Notes: a model not told the origin generated them from the letters alone. Shown: positions 34,526 through 45,667, counted from the first letter of the stretch. The stretch is 64,000 bases of DNA from JBGLNJ01 sp041300525 (GCA_041300525.1 JBGLNJ010000001.1:4526001-4590000), one strand, 5' to 3'. A program made the numbers and translations.

Positions 34526-36199
34526 GTGTTGTTTGTGATGGGCAGCGAAGGCGACACCATACGCTACCGATGTCACCATCCCAAAGAGCAGTTGGCGCGC
34601 CACGGCGTACGCACCGAGACTCGCTTTTGGAGTGATCCCCACCTGTTCGGTGACGTTTTAGATTATGACGTTTTTATCCTGCATCGAGTCATGTATGCCG
34701 GCCTAATCCCCGATTTGATCGATGTGCTCCACAAGTTGGGCAAGGCGGTCATTTTTGACACAGATGACTTGGTCTTTGACCCTGCGATTTCGCACTATGA
34801 CAGTCGCAGGGCAACACTAGGTGCCAGAGAGAGACGACGCTACCAGCATAATCTTCACCTACACTCTCAGACGCTAGATCATTGTGACTATGCCCTGACC
34901 ACAACCCGCTTTCTGGCAGAACAGCTACGCCGTCGAGACAAGCAGACTTTTGTCAGCCGCAACAGTTTGAATGACGAGCAGGCGCGAATCTCGGAGGCTG
35001 CCTACCGGTCCAGTTCTCCACCCAAAGATCAAGTCGTCATTGGCTATTTTAGTGGCAGCCCATCGCATGAGCGAGATTTTGCTATCGCAGCGCCAGCCCT
35101 GCTGCGCCTGATGAAGCGTTACCCCCAAGTCCATCTGCGTATCTTTGGTCATCTATCATTGGACGACCAGTTCGCCTGCCTTGGCGAGCGGGTGCAGCGT
35201 GTGCCCTATATGGCCTGGCAAGAACTACCATACGCTATCCGGCAAGTAAACATCAACATCGCACCTCTGGAATTGGATAACCCGTTCTGCCAGTCGAAAA
35301 GCGAGGTCAAGTACATTGAGGCAGGCGCTGTCGGCGTGCCCACCGTCGCCAGCCCAACCGAAGCCTTTCGATTTGCCATCACACATGGCGAAAACGGTTT
35401 GCTGGCAAGCACCACTCGCGAATGGTCGTCATGCCTCGAGTCGCTGGTCATGGACGCGGCGAAGCGACAACAGATCGGCACAGCAGCGCACAGGCATGTG
35501 ATGGCGCAGTATACCTCGGCGGTGCGCGGCGCAGAATTAGAGTCCCTGCTGAACCAAATCTGGCAAGATTGGCGCAAACGTTCTCCGATCCCAAGCGAAT
35601 CACGACCAGCCCGTCGTGTCATTGATCAGATGATACATTGTCTCTCCAGCCTGATCATTATTGACGACCTGGCGCAAGCCGAGCGCGATACCATTTGCCT
35701 GGCGAATGAACTGAGCCTCCAGCAGCGCCACCCCGGGTACCGTTTGTGGGCTTGGGTCAAGAGACAGATCAAAAACAGATTGCATCTCACCTACGAACAC
35801 GAGTTTTTCAACCAGGCGTATGTGCTCTCACCCGAGTTGACCGCCGGGACAAAACAAGTAGGGCACTTTATGGCCACCCAGCCCAACCTGTATCGCCTCG
35901 ACATTCCCTTTGCCACCCACGGCCGAGCCAACACACCCGACGTGATCTTACACCTGCAAACCTCGCCTAATGCCAGGGAAGACCTGGCAACGATCCGCGC
36001 GCCAGGACCTTTGCTGCGAGATAACCAACCTTATCGTTTTATCTTTGAGCCCATATCAGATTCACAAGGGCACGAATTCTACTTTTGCCTGGAATCGCCG
36101 GGGGCTTGCACAGGCAACGCATTCAGCCCGTGGATGGACCGAGAACGTCAACAACCTGCGTTTGCGCCACGTTATCGTTCAGGAGACACAACATTTTGA
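34526..36199 (+). CDS. Glycosyltransferase (GT4-like) with C-terminal extra domain
   Basis: About 557 residues from a GTG at 34526. VLFVMGSEGDTIRYRCHHPK opens a GT-B N-terminal domain; FDTDDLVFDP is an acidic strand motif; DQVVIGYFSGSPSHERDFAI begins the C-terminal Rossmann domain; PFCQSKSEVKYIEAGAVGVP and TVASPTEAFRFAITHGENGL form the nucleotide-sugar site. The last ~200 residues (HEFFNQAYVLSPELTAGTKQ, RFIFEPISDSQGHEFYFCLE) are an added beta-rich module. The native start may lie in the junction with the sortase at ~34510. Its stop overlaps the TTG start of a paralogue, so the two are coupled. Base composition is visibly less GC-rich than the surroundings, suggesting transfer. Confidence 0.8.
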   Translation: MLFVMGSEGDTIRYRCHHPKEQLARHGVRTETRFWSDPHLFGDVLDYDVFILHRVMYAGLIPDLIDVLHKLGKAVIFDTDDLVFDPAISHYDSRRATLGARERRRYQHNLHLHSQTLDHCDYALTTTRFLAEQLRRRDKQTFVSRNSLNDEQARISEAAYRSSSPPKDQVVIGYFSGSPSHERDFAIAAPALLRLMKRYPQVHLRIFGHLSLDDQFACLGERVQRVPYMAWQELPYAIRQVNINIAPLELDNPFCQSKSEVKYIEAGAVGVPTVASPTEAFRFAITHGENGLLASTTREWSSCLESLVMDAAKRQQIGTAAHRHVMAQYTSAVRGAELESLLNQIWQDWRKRSPIPSESRPARRVIDQMIHCLSSLIIIDDLAQAERDTICLANELSLQQRHPGYRLWAWVKRQIKNRLHLTYEHEFFNQAYVLSPELTAGTKQVGHFMATQPNLYRLDIPFATHGRANTPDVILHLQTSPNAREDLATIRAPGPLLRDNQPYRFIFEPISDSQGHEFYFCLESPGACTGNAFSPWMDRERQQPAFAPRYRSGDTTF

Positions 36200-37542
36200 C
36201 GCCACAACTTGCGTCCCGGGTTCTTTTTGTCAGCGGCCAGGATGGAGGCACGCGCCGCTATCGCTGCTATCACCCACAAGAGCAATTGGAGCAGCTCGGC
36301 ATTGCCGCCGGCTTTCGTGAGGCGGCTTGTTTTCGCCTGTTAGCCGACGCGCTCGATTACGATATTTTTATCCTGCACCGCGTTCCTTACACTGACCTGA
36401 TAGGTCAGCTCTTGGAATTGGCACATCAGCGTGGCAAGATGGCACTTTTTGAGACCGACGACCTTATATTTGAGCCGGACCTGGTGCAGTATGATGGCTA
36501 CTACCGCAGTCTGCCTCTGATCGAAGCTCCAGAGTACGTGCGCAAGGTCTACAGACACCTCAAAACCCTGGAACGATGTGATTACGCCCTGACGACGACC
36601 GGCTATCTGGCCAAGGCACTGAGGCGGCATCACCAACGGGTATTCATCAGTCGAAATGCACTAAGCTCAGAGTTTGTGCGATTGGCTGAAGAAGCTCGCC
36701 GCCACAAGGTCAAACGCCCTGATGATCGGGTCGTCCTCGGCTATGTCAGCGGAAGCACTTCTCATGATCAGGATTTTATGACGGTCTCGAACGCGTTGTT
36801 GCATATCATGAACAAGTATCCCCAAGTTGAATTGCGCATCATCGGTTCTTTGAACTTGGGCGAACGTTTTGCCCCCGTGCAGCAACGAATCCGGACCACT
36901 CCTCTGATCCCGTGGCAGGACGTTCCGCGTGAAAGTCAGACGATAGACATCAATCTGGCGCCTTTAGAACAGGACAATCCTTTCTGCCAATCAAAAAGCG
37001 AGGTCAAGTACATTGAAGCCGGCATTTTGGGCATCCCCACTGTGGCAAGTCGAACCGAAGCGTTCGAATTCGCTATTCGACCTGGAGAAACCAGTTTTCT
37101 GGCCAATGATACCCACGAGTGGATCGAGTGTCTGGAACTGCTCATCCGCGACCCAGACCGTCGGATAGCCGTCGGTGAAGCTGCCCGCAGTGACGTGTTG
37201 CAAAACTATACCCCTCATGTCCGAGGACAGCAATTCTCACAACTGCTGCAAGACTTTATGACTCAACATCAGCCTGACTCTGTTCTGGAACAAGAACAAA
37301 TCGAGCGCCGGGTAATCGCGCACCTGAGCGATATACTCGGGGAGCTAACCTTGCCCCACGATTCATCGGACCCACCTCGCCCGCTAGATGACACCTTATG
37401 GCGGCGGCGCTATCTATCCGAGGGTCGAGACGAGCTTGTGGCGCTTGCCCAAAGACGCCGCCGCCTGCTGACATGGCTTCAGAACCGGGCAGGTCAAGCG
37501 ATGCGGTTGGCCCGGGGATTAGCCGGGACGAGGCAAGCGTAG
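36196..37542 (+). CDS. Glycosyltransferase, paralogue of the preceding one
   Basis: 448 residues from a TTG overlapping the upstream stop (TTGA), with AGGAG 11 bases before. The same landmarks recur: VLFVSGQDGGTRRYRCYHPQ, LFETDDLIFEP, VVLGYVSGSTSHDQDFMTVS and PFCQSKSEVKYIEAGILGIP. It ends with an Arg-rich helical tail rather than the beta-rich module of its neighbour. Very probably acts with it in making a surface polysaccharide or glycolipid. The longer open frame from 36085 is not needed. Confidence 0.82.
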   Translation: MTPQLASRVLFVSGQDGGTRRYRCYHPQEQLEQLGIAAGFREAACFRLLADALDYDIFILHRVPYTDLIGQLLELAHQRGKMALFETDDLIFEPDLVQYDGYYRSLPLIEAPEYVRKVYRHLKTLERCDYALTTTGYLAKALRRHHQRVFISRNALSSEFVRLAEEARRHKVKRPDDRVVLGYVSGSTSHDQDFMTVSNALLHIMNKYPQVELRIIGSLNLGERFAPVQQRIRTTPLIPWQDVPRESQTIDINLAPLEQDNPFCQSKSEVKYIEAGILGIPTVASRTEAFEFAIRPGETSFLANDTHEWIECLELLIRDPDRRIAVGEAARSDVLQNYTPHVRGQQFSQLLQDFMTQHQPDSVLEQEQIERRVIAHLSDILGELTLPHDSSDPPRPLDDTLWRRRYLSEGRDELVALAQRRRRLLTWLQNRAGQAMRLARGLAGTRQA

Positions 37543-37689
37543 ACCGCACACTCCGTCGAAACGCCGTGCCCAAGTCGCTCCGCCCTTGGCCCGTCGCTCA
37601 CGCGAAGCTTGCCCTCGCGCAGGCGGGACTCGTCGCCAAGAAGCAAGTCACGACCAAAATGCGGTATCATACGAGTCGGCCAAACAAGT

Positions 37690-37835
37690 TGTGCCTGATA
37701 CGTGAGCTGCCGCACCAACCTCTGGGTCAGGAATCCTTCCAGTGAATACAAGAGATACAAACTGAGCACCGGCATGAGGAGCAGGATGGGGAGACTATGA
37801 CTGGCCGCAAGTTTGGCGCGCAGACTCCATCTCAT
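37690..37835 (-). pseudogene. Sensor histidine kinase, N-terminal fragment
   Basis: ATG 37835 overlaps the response-regulator stop (ATGA). About 48 residues: RWSLRAKLAASHSLPILLLM, then PVLSLYLLYSLEGFLTQRLV and RQLTYQAQLV, a first membrane helix with the start of a sensor domain, as in HAMP kinases. Around 37690 the frame becomes low-complexity basic nonsense and ends at 37494 inside the glycosyltransferase gene. The HAMP, HisKA and ATPase domains are missing. The stretch 37543-37690 shows no gene. Confidence 0.6.
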
Positions 37836-38533
37836 GTCATCGGCTCCTCTACCACAAACTTGTAGCCCACACCGCGCACGGTTTGAATGTAGCGGGGACG
37901 GTGCGGGTCAACCTCAATTCGCTCGCGCAGCCAGCCGATGTGAACGTACAACACCTGGGGGGCTCCGGCAAAATCTTCACCCCACACCGCGTTGAGCAGA
38001 TAATCGGTGGTCAGCACAGTGCTGGCGTTTGCCATCAGCAAGCGCAAGAGTTCAAATTCCTTGGGCGGCAGCTCGACGGGCGCTCCGCGCACGCGCACCT
38101 CGCGGCGTTTCGGGTCCAGTGTCACATCTCCTGCGACCAGCACGTCGTCTGCCACGGCCGCCGGCGCGCGAGCCACTCGACGCAGCACGACGCGAATGCG
38201 CGCCAGCAATTCGCGCATGCCGAACGGTTTGGTCACGTAATCCTCTGCGCCCAGTTCTAACCCGACGACGATGTCGGCCTGCTGCCCGCGCCCCGTCAAG
38301 AAAATGATAGGCGTGTCCATTTCGCGCTGCAGCGTGCGCGCCAGGTCGAGACCGCTGAGATCCGGCAAGCCGATGTCGAGCAGAATCAGATCGGGCCGAT
38401 CTCGCCGCGCAAACAACAGGGCTTCCGCGCCGTCTTGCGCCGTCGTGACGGCATAGCCTTCGCTTTCGAGGCGATATTTGAGGCTGCGCCGCAGCAGTTG
38501 GTCATCTTCGACTATGAGAATCTTGGTTGGCAT
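37832..38533 (-). CDS. OmpR/PhoB-family response regulator
   Basis: 233 residues. Receiver domain: acidic pair in IVEDDQ, phospho-acceptor Asp in LILLDIGLPDLSG, Thr in FLTGRG and Lys in YVTKPFG. The C-terminal winged helix (LPPKEFELLRLLMANASTVL, then HIGWLRERIEVDPHRPRYIQ, TVRGVGYKF) binds DNA. Its partner kinase gene overlaps by four bases but is truncated, so the system cannot signal as assembled. The 38534-38640 spacer is AT-richer and probably holds the promoter. Confidence 0.92.
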   Translation of the reverse strand: MPTKILIVEDDQLLRRSLKYRLESEGYAVTTAQDGAEALLFARRDRPDLILLDIGLPDLSGLDLARTLQREMDTPIIFLTGRGQQADIVVGLELGAEDYVTKPFGMRELLARIRVVLRRVARAPAAVADDVLVAGDVTLDPKRREVRVRGAPVELPPKEFELLRLLMANASTVLTTDYLLNAVWGEDFAGAPQVLYVHIGWLRERIEVDPHRPRYIQTVRGVGYKFVVEEPMT

Positions 38534-38639
38534 GTTCTTCCCGTTGTACGCTGAAACGGCTCAGGATACCGGCTTGGGGAATGAGGCACTTATTGTACCC
38601 GCGAAAGATACCCGTGTCAAAAGGCGCTTGCACCATTTC

Positions 38640-40352
38640 GTTCCCGCCTGCCATTCTGCAAGACGCGCGGTATCGCCTGCGCCACAGAATATAACCCATC
38701 CAACGCGCCGTTATAGACGCTGTTCAGCGACACGCAAAGCGCGCGTGTCAGCAGCGCCGCAGCGTGCCCATAGACTGCATACAGGCCTGTCCCGACCGCC
38801 AACGCCGTCAGGCTCAACATCAGGGGAGTAGTGAGGCCATGCCACACCGCAAGTTTGACTTGCGCTGTTTCGCCCAGGATGGCCGACGAGGCTTCCGCTG
38901 CCAGGCCGTTGGCGAGCCAGGGCCACGCACCGAGCGACACTGACAGCAGACCTAGAATGCCAGGCCCAAACAGCATAGCCGGATGTGGATCGTGCACACT
39001 CCCTCCCCTGATTTCGGGGGAGGGCCGGGGTGGGGGTGCAAAGAACACGCCGTGAAACAGCCGCCACGCAATCGCCACGTTCAACGCGCTGGCCAAGACG
39101 ACCAGCATTGGCGCAAGCCACGCGAAGCCGCTCGGATAACCGCTGTGCAGCGCGGCCTCGAGCAACAGTTCTTTGGCGATGAACCCGAACCATAACGGCA
39201 GCCCGGCCATCGAACCAGCCGCCAACCCCATCAGTGCTGCCGAGATCGGCATCGTGCGGCGCAGTCCGCCCAATCGCCGGATGTCGCGCGTGTGGGTCTC
39301 GTGATCCACGCCCCCGACGATCAGAAACATTGCGCCCTTGTACAGCGCGTGGGCCAGCACCCCGATGGCCGCCGCTTCCACGGCGTAATGCGTGCCCCAA
39401 CCCAACAACATCACCAGCGCGCCCAGCCAGCCGATCGTCAGCCGATCGTCGTGTAGGCCAAAATCGCCTTGAGGTCGGTTTGCTTGAGCGCAATCAGGCC
39501 GCCCGCCAGCATTGTGATCAATCCCACGCTGGACACGGCATAGAACCATGCGTCCGTGCCGCCCAGCGCAGGCGACAGGCGAGCCAACAGATACACGCCC
39601 GCCTTGACCATGGTGGCCGAGTGCAGGTACGCGCTGACGGGCGTGGGCGCTTGCATCGCGTCCGGCAGCCAGATATGGAATGGCCACTGCGCGCTCTTGG
39701 TGAACGCGCCGAGCAAGATCAGTATCAATGCCGGGATGTAAAGCGCAAAATTGGAAAGTGGAGATTGGAGATTGGAGATTTGGCTTATTTCGAACGTGCC
39801 CGCCGTCTGCCCCAGCAGAATAAAGCCCGCCATCATCGCCAGCCCGCCGGTGGCGGTGATGAGCAGCGCCTTGCGCGCGCCCTCGCGCGATTCGGGCCGG
39901 TCGTGGTCAAACCCGATGAGCAGGTAGGACGTGACGCTGGTCAATTCCCAAAACACAAACAGTGCAATGAGGTTGTCGGCCAACACCACGCCCAGCATGG
40001 CCGCCATGAACATCAACAGGTACACGAAAAAGCGCCCGACGTCGTCGCGGCCTTGGAGATAGTCGCCGGCATAGACAGTCACCAGCGCGCCGATGCCGCT
40101 GATGAGCAGCGCAAACAACAATCCCAGCCCGTCCAGCTTGAACGAAAGCGACAGGCCCAGGCTGGGCGCCCAGGGCCATTCGGTGCGGATAGATTGCCCG
40201 CTCGCCACACTGGGAAGCTGAGCCGCCAGGTACACGACTAACACCATCGGCAGCAGGGCGATGACCCAGCCGGCCCGCGCTTTGAATATCCGCACGAGGG
40301 CGGGCGCGACAAGCGAAAATATAAATCCGGATAGAACGGTGATGGTCAACAT
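38640..40352 (-). pseudogene. MrpA/NuoL-type proton-conducting antiporter subunit, frameshifted and 3' truncated
   Basis: The first frame (40352 to 39438) gives the N-terminal ~300 residues of an MrpA-type Na+/H+ antiporter or complex I-like subunit: DNLIALFVFWELTSVTSYLL holds the key Glu, KSAQWPFHIWLPDAMQAPTP the Lys, and DLKAILAYTTIG ends at a stop. The second frame continues GWLGALVMLLGWGTHYAVEA and DHETHTRDIRRLGGLRRTMP. An 11-bp tandem duplication causes the shift. The 3' end loses homology after PRVLQNGR at about 38655. Two repeat-derived phrases sit in loops: SQISNLQSPLSNF (39751-39785) and PPPRPSPEIRGGS (38998-39040). The partner Mrp subunits are absent. Confidence 0.8.
39429..39450. 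repeat. 11-bp perfect tandem duplication that breaks the mrpA frame
   Basis: AGCCGATCGTC twice in a row (39429-39439 and 39440-39450). Deleting one copy restores TTIGWLGALVML and the normal protein. Confidence 0.92.
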
Positions 40353-40361
40353 GACTCTGCT

Positions 40362-42209
40362 TTATGGGTGCGGTGATTCGTCTGGCGCGGCCGTCGCTCT
40401 ATCCTGAGCGAGGGAGGATTGGATCGGGCTGGGCAGTGTAAAGTAGAATGTCGCGCCGCCGCCCACGACACTTTCGGCCCAGATGTGACCGTCGTGGCGG
40501 TGAACAATGCGCTGCACCGTGGCCAGGCCGATGCCGGTGCCGGAGAATTCGGATTTGGAGTGCAACCTTTGAAAAGGCACAAACAGCCTGTCTGCCTGGG
40601 CCATGTCAAAGCCGGCGCCGTTATCGCGCACCAGGTAGACTTGCTCGCCGTCTGGCCGCCGCAGAGCGCCGAATTCGATCCGCGGGCGCGGCTGCTTGCC
40701 GGTATACTTCCATGCGTTGCCCATCAGATTCTCTAGCACGACGCGCAACAACTGCTTATCTCCATGAGCAACGACGTCTTGCGCGATGAAGAATTCTACC
40801 TGGCGGCCAGGGGCGGCTCGCCGCAGGTCCGCCGCAATCGCCCAAGCCAATGCGCTCAAGTCAACCGCTTCGCGTTGAATCGGGTGGTGGGTTCCGCGCG
40901 ATAGATTCAGCAGGTCATCCACCAGTTGCGCCATGCGCTGGCTGGTGGCGCACATTCGCTGGAGAGACTCGCGCCCGGTCGCGTCCAGTTGGCCGGCATA
41001 GTCTTGCTGAAGCAGCTCGCCATAGCCGCAGATGAATTGCAGCGGCGCGCGCAGGTCATGCGAGACGGTATAGTTAAAGGCCTCCAGTTCCTTGTTGGCC
41101 GCCTCGAGCTGCGCCGTGCGCCGCTGGAGCGATTCGGCCATCTCGTCAAAGGCGCGCGCCAGTTGTCCCACTTCTCCAGAAGTGTAACTCACATTGGCGC
41201 GCGCGCTCAAATCGCCTTGGGTCAGTCGCCGCGTGGCGTTGACGAGCGCGTTCAATGGGCGCAAAATGAAAGCCTTGCCAGAGAACCAGGCGGCTGCGAT
41301 CACCAACGCCGAAACAAGCCCCAAGATAACGAGATTGCGCGCCAAAGCGCGATCAATCGCGTCAAAGGCCGTTGCCTGAGGAATGCCGATGCTCACATAC
41401 AGGCTTTCGGCGGTTCCCTCGACGGGCGCAAAGGCATACAGGCGCGGGATGCCATCCACGCCGGGAACCAGCGCCGCGCCCTCCCCCTGCGAAAGAATGG
41501 CTTGGACGATGGCGGCCTCCGGCATGGATTTGCCGACCCACTGTTCAGGCTCAGGATAGCGGGCCACGAGGGCGCCGCCGCGGTCAAGCACCATGAGCAC
41601 CGCGCCTTTAGGCAACTTGGCTCTGGCGGCCAGCCGGTCAATCACAGCCGGATCCAACGCCGCAAATACTATGACTCGCACTTGCCCCGCAGCATCCAGG
41701 ACGGGATAGCCAAAGTTGAGCGCCGTCTCGCCCGCGACGCGGTCAGCTTGATATTCGCCTACGACAAAACTGCGGGTTTGAACAACGCGCTGCAACCACG
41801 CGTGGCCGGCAAGATTGACGGGCCGGGTGAAGGGATGGCTGCTGCAAACCAAGTCGCCCTCGGCCCCGATCACTCCCAGGCTCGCGTAAAGCGGATATTG
41901 TTCCAGCAGATCGGCCAGGTACGCGCCGCACTCCCAATCGCTCGCCCGCGCCCGGCTCTGCTCCACGCTTTGCGCGACAAGGAGCTGGCGCGCGCCTTCG
42001 ACAAATTGCGCCAGGTTACTGGCCGTGAGGCGGGTCAGCCGCACGGCATTATCCTGCACCTCGACGGCCGCCAGACGGCGCTGCTCCAGGTCTGTATAGA
42101 GGGCCAATCCAAAAGCTGGCAAGACAGCCAGGCAGACCAGCAAAAACAGCCGAACGCGCAAACTGGAAACAAAACGGACTTTACCGCCCTGTTCATCGCA
42201 TCGAGTCAC
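40362..42209 (-). CDS. dCACHE/HAMP sensor histidine kinase
   Basis: About 615 residues from a GTG overlapping the end of the P-type ATPase frame. A first membrane helix (LRVRLFLLVCLAVLPAFGLA), a periplasmic double-CACHE sensor (residues ~45-300; ALNFGYPVLDAAGQVRVIVF), a second membrane helix (LVILGLVSALVIAAAWFSG), a HAMP linker and coiled coil, the HisKA box FNYTVSHDLRAPLQF with the phospho-His, and the ATPase domain (N box VLENLMGNAWKY, G1 VRDNGAGFDM, G2 SGTGIGLATVQRIV). It ends 10 bases before the mrpA-like start on the same strand. Small-molecule sensing is likely; the ligand is unknown. No cognate regulator is adjacent. Confidence 0.88.
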   Translation of the reverse strand: MTRCDEQGGKVRFVSSLRVRLFLLVCLAVLPAFGLALYTDLEQRRLAAVEVQDNAVRLTRLTASNLAQFVEGARQLLVAQSVEQSRARASDWECGAYLADLLEQYPLYASLGVIGAEGDLVCSSHPFTRPVNLAGHAWLQRVVQTRSFVVGEYQADRVAGETALNFGYPVLDAAGQVRVIVFAALDPAVIDRLAARAKLPKGAVLMVLDRGGALVARYPEPEQWVGKSMPEAAIVQAILSQGEGAALVPGVDGIPRLYAFAPVEGTAESLYVSIGIPQATAFDAIDRALARNLVILGLVSALVIAAAWFSGKAFILRPLNALVNATRRLTQGDLSARANVSYTSGEVGQLARAFDEMAESLQRRTAQLEAANKELEAFNYTVSHDLRAPLQFICGYGELLQQDYAGQLDATGRESLQRMCATSQRMAQLVDDLLNLSRGTHHPIQREAVDLSALAWAIAADLRRAAPGRQVEFFIAQDVVAHGDKQLLRVVLENLMGNAWKYTGKQPRPRIEFGALRRPDGEQVYLVRDNGAGFDMAQADRLFVPFQRLHSKSEFSGTGIGLATVQRIVHRHDGHIWAESVVGGGATFYFTLPSPIQSSLAQDRATAAPDESPHP

Positions 42210-42529
42210 CGGGCCTCCCAAGGTTCCTTGACTGGATCGCCTTGAACACCTCCATGACCAGCAGCACGCTGGCGGCCAGCACGAGCAGCGGCGCAAATTC
42301 CGTGATCGAAACGGGGCCAACGCGCAGCAGCGTCTGCATAAAGGGAATCTGCATGGACAACAGGTGCAGCCCCAACGCCGCGCCCACCCCGGCCACCAAC
42401 ACGACGTTACGCTTCAGCGGGACCTTGAACGCCGACACGTACTCGGAGCGGCAGTTGAACACGTGAGCGTTCTCGAACAGCACCATGAGCAGCAGCACCA
42501 GGTTGCGGGCGGCGAACTCGTCCCAGCCG
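42193..42529 (-). pseudogene. P-type cation ATPase, C-terminal fragment
   Basis: About 110 residues: GWDEFAARNLVLLLMVLFEN, then AHVFNCRSEYVSAFKVPLKR and a last pair of membrane helices, matching the Cation_ATPase_C region of PMA1/SERCA-like pumps (ENxHxxNxRSE is typical). The catalytic DKTGT loop and first eight helices are missing. Directly upstream of the junction (42530) there is an in-frame TAA, and other-strand sequence begins. It precedes the CACHE kinase gene with overlap. Confidence 0.78.
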
Positions 42530-42640
42530 GAAGTTTACTGCCGCCGACCTGAAAAAGCGCATCGAGGCACTCCAAGCCTTTAGCGCCCAACTCAGCTTTA
42601 CCACAAAAACTTGTGAAATCGTCCTCTAGAGCTTGTTGGA
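42530..42640 (+). other. Orphan 32-residue coding remnant between two junctions
   Basis: One frame reads TAADLKKRIEALQAFSAQLS then FTTKTCEIVL and stops (TAG near 42627). The helix-then-strand wording resembles a protein C-terminus (perhaps transposase-like), but the family is not recognised. Flanked on the left by the ATPase fragment and on the right by the PBP fragment, so it is probably a sliver of a third locus. Confidence 0.35.
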
Positions 42641-43535
<895 letters not shown>

Positions 43536-45164
43536 CTGATCACGCACCGGCAAATCACCGACGTGCTGACCTACACGATTCCACTTGCCAGCGCCGATCG
43601 CAGCGCGGACGAGATTACCATCGAAGTCATCCCGTCCATCGCCTCGTCGCTCGAAAGCGGATTGGAGAGCCTCGCCCAGTTCCCTTATGGCTGCGTCGAG
43701 CAGACGATGAGTGGATTCCTGCCCGATGTGGCCGTCGCTCGCGCGCAGCAGCTTGGACTGGCGAACAAGCCCGGCTTTCGGGAAAAGCTCGCGCAGATGA
43801 TCGAGCAGGGCTTGCAGCGGCTATACGGCTATCAGCACAACGACGGCGGCTGGGGCTGGTGGAAGGACGACGCGAGCAATCCGTCCATCACGGCTTACGT
43901 GCTTTACGGCCTGCGCCAGACGGAACTGGCGGGCTACAAGGTGGAACAGAACGTGCGCGAGCGCTCGATCAAATTCCTGCACGAGTGGCTGGTGCGCAGC
44001 AAGATTGACGATCCCATCGGCCAGGTTCACGGCGCGGAAGGGTTCTCGAGCGGCGCGAACGTCCGGGCCTACGCGTTGTACGTTCTGGCTGACCTGGGCC
44101 AGCCCGACCCCGGCCTGACCGGCGCACTGTACGAGCAGCGCAGCAAACTCGACCGTTACGGGCTGGCATATCTGGCGATGGCGCTCTACATCGGCAATGA
44201 TAACCAGGCTGATGCGCGCGTTGCGACAGTGCTGGACGAGCTCAAGCAAGCGGCGACGGTGGAAGGCGACCTGGCTCACTGGCAAGATGCGCGCAAGGAT
44301 TACTGGGGCATGGGCACCAGCGTTCGCACGACGGCGATTGCGCTCAGCGACCTGGCCCGCATGACTACAGGCGATCCTCTTGCCGCTCAAGCCGTGCGCT
44401 GGCTGATGACACAGCGGCGCGATGGCGCGTGGGGCACGACGCAAGAGACGAGCATGGCCCTCATCGCGCTGGTGGATCAACTGACCAACAGCCGCGAGCT
44501 GCAGCCTGACTTTACCTACGTCGTCATGATCAACGGCAAGGAGAAAGCGCGCGTCCGCGTCACGCGAGAAACCCTCACACAGGCAACCAAACTCGTCATC
44601 CCGCTGAAGGACATTCCATCGGGCGACGCCGAAATCCGCATCGTCCGCCTGACCGAAGCAGGGCAGACCGGCAACGGCCAGCTTTACGCCTCGATCACGC
44701 TCAAGCATCGCCAGACAGGCGCCGAGGTGCGCGCTCGCAACGACGGCTTCGCCGTCTCGCGGACATACACGGCGCTGGGTTCCAGCACACCGATCACGGC
44801 GACCAGGCTGGGCGAGATTGTGCAGGTGATGGTGACGGTCAACGCGCCGCAGGGCGGGCAATACGTGCTGGTGGAAGACCCGCTTCCGGCAGGGCTGGAG
44901 CCGATTGACACGAGCCTGGCGACCTCGCAAAATGTCAAGGCCGGGCAAAAGAGCTGGGTCTGGACGCGCGTCGAACTGCGCGACGAGCGCGTGGCGCTGT
45001 TCGCCACATACCTCAGCCCTGGCACGCACACCTTTACCTACCTGGCGCGCGCGACGACGGCGGGAACGTTCAGAGTGCTGCCAACTCGCGCGGAGATGAT
45101 GTACGCGCCCGAGGTCAGCGGAAGGACGGATGGAGGAGTGTTTGTCGTGGCGGACGGCAGATAG
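43536..45164 (+). pseudogene. Bacterial alpha-2-macroglobulin, C-terminal half
   Basis: About 540 residues. The thioester motif is intact in FPYGCVEQTMSGFLPDVAVA (CxEQ). The thioester domain helices (YGYQHNDGGWGWWKDDASNP, SITAYVLYGLRQTELAGYKV) and the C-terminal receptor-binding-like beta domains (to YAPEVSGRTDGGVFVVADGR) are complete. Such proteins are periplasmic protease traps that partner PBP1C in envelope defence and repair. The N-terminal macroglobulin domains and bait region (around 1000 residues) are gone; the frame enters at the junction with the PBP fragment. PBP then A2M on one strand suggests an original operon shortened in the middle. Confidence 0.85.
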
Positions 45165-45167
45165 CAG

Positions 45168-45615
45168 TTGCCGTTTCAGCGCCCAGATCATCCAACACCA
45201 GCGCGCGAGCAGTCTTGATGGCCTCGAAGCGATCATCGAAGGTCACGTCACTGTCCGGCGCGAACGTCGCCCGCAAATAGTCCGGAAATGCAGGAACGGT
45301 TTGAAGCACGGCCGGCATGCCCCACTCCAGGAGTGTGGTGGCAATCGCCGCCGCCAGGTGCGTCTTGCCATTGCCGCACTCGCCCATGAGGGTCAGCCAC
45401 CCAAGTGGATCGGCGTGAGCGAATGCCTGCGCCGCTTCAAAGGCGGCGCGGTTTTTCTCGACGACGATCACGACCTGATACAGCGTCGTGTAGGCAGGCG
45501 CACGCAACTCGGGCGTGTCGGCCAAACGATTGAAATCCAATCGCTCCACCGGCCTGGCATAGTCCGACACATGCTGGCCCACCAGGTACTCAGAGCCATC
45601 GAATCGGATCGTCAT
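45168..45615 (-). pseudogene. DnaC/IstB-like AAA+ ATPase, 3' truncated
   Basis: ATG at 45615. About 149 residues: N-terminal RLDFNRLADTPELRAPAYTT, Walker A MGECGNGKTHLAAAIATTLL and Walker B ARALVLDDLGAE, where native sequence ends at the A2M stop region (~45168). Sensor I, the Arg finger and the lid are missing. The family includes helicase loaders (DnaC, DnaI) and IS21 helper ATPases; a chromosomal or phage loader is more likely here, as no transposase accompanies it. Confidence 0.75.
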
Positions 45616-45667
45616 TGGCCTGTTGCGCCGGGATCGTCTGCTCAAGCCGACGCCGACCCCGCTAGGA

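Noticed and set aside
43821..45236. 471-residue minus-strand open frame
   Set aside because: Antisense to the alpha-2-macroglobulin gene, whose motifs are unambiguous.
45168..45615. IS21 helper ATPase (istB) as evidence of an insertion sequence
   Set aside because: No istA transposase and no terminal inverted repeats nearby; a helicase-loader type ATPase is equally likely.
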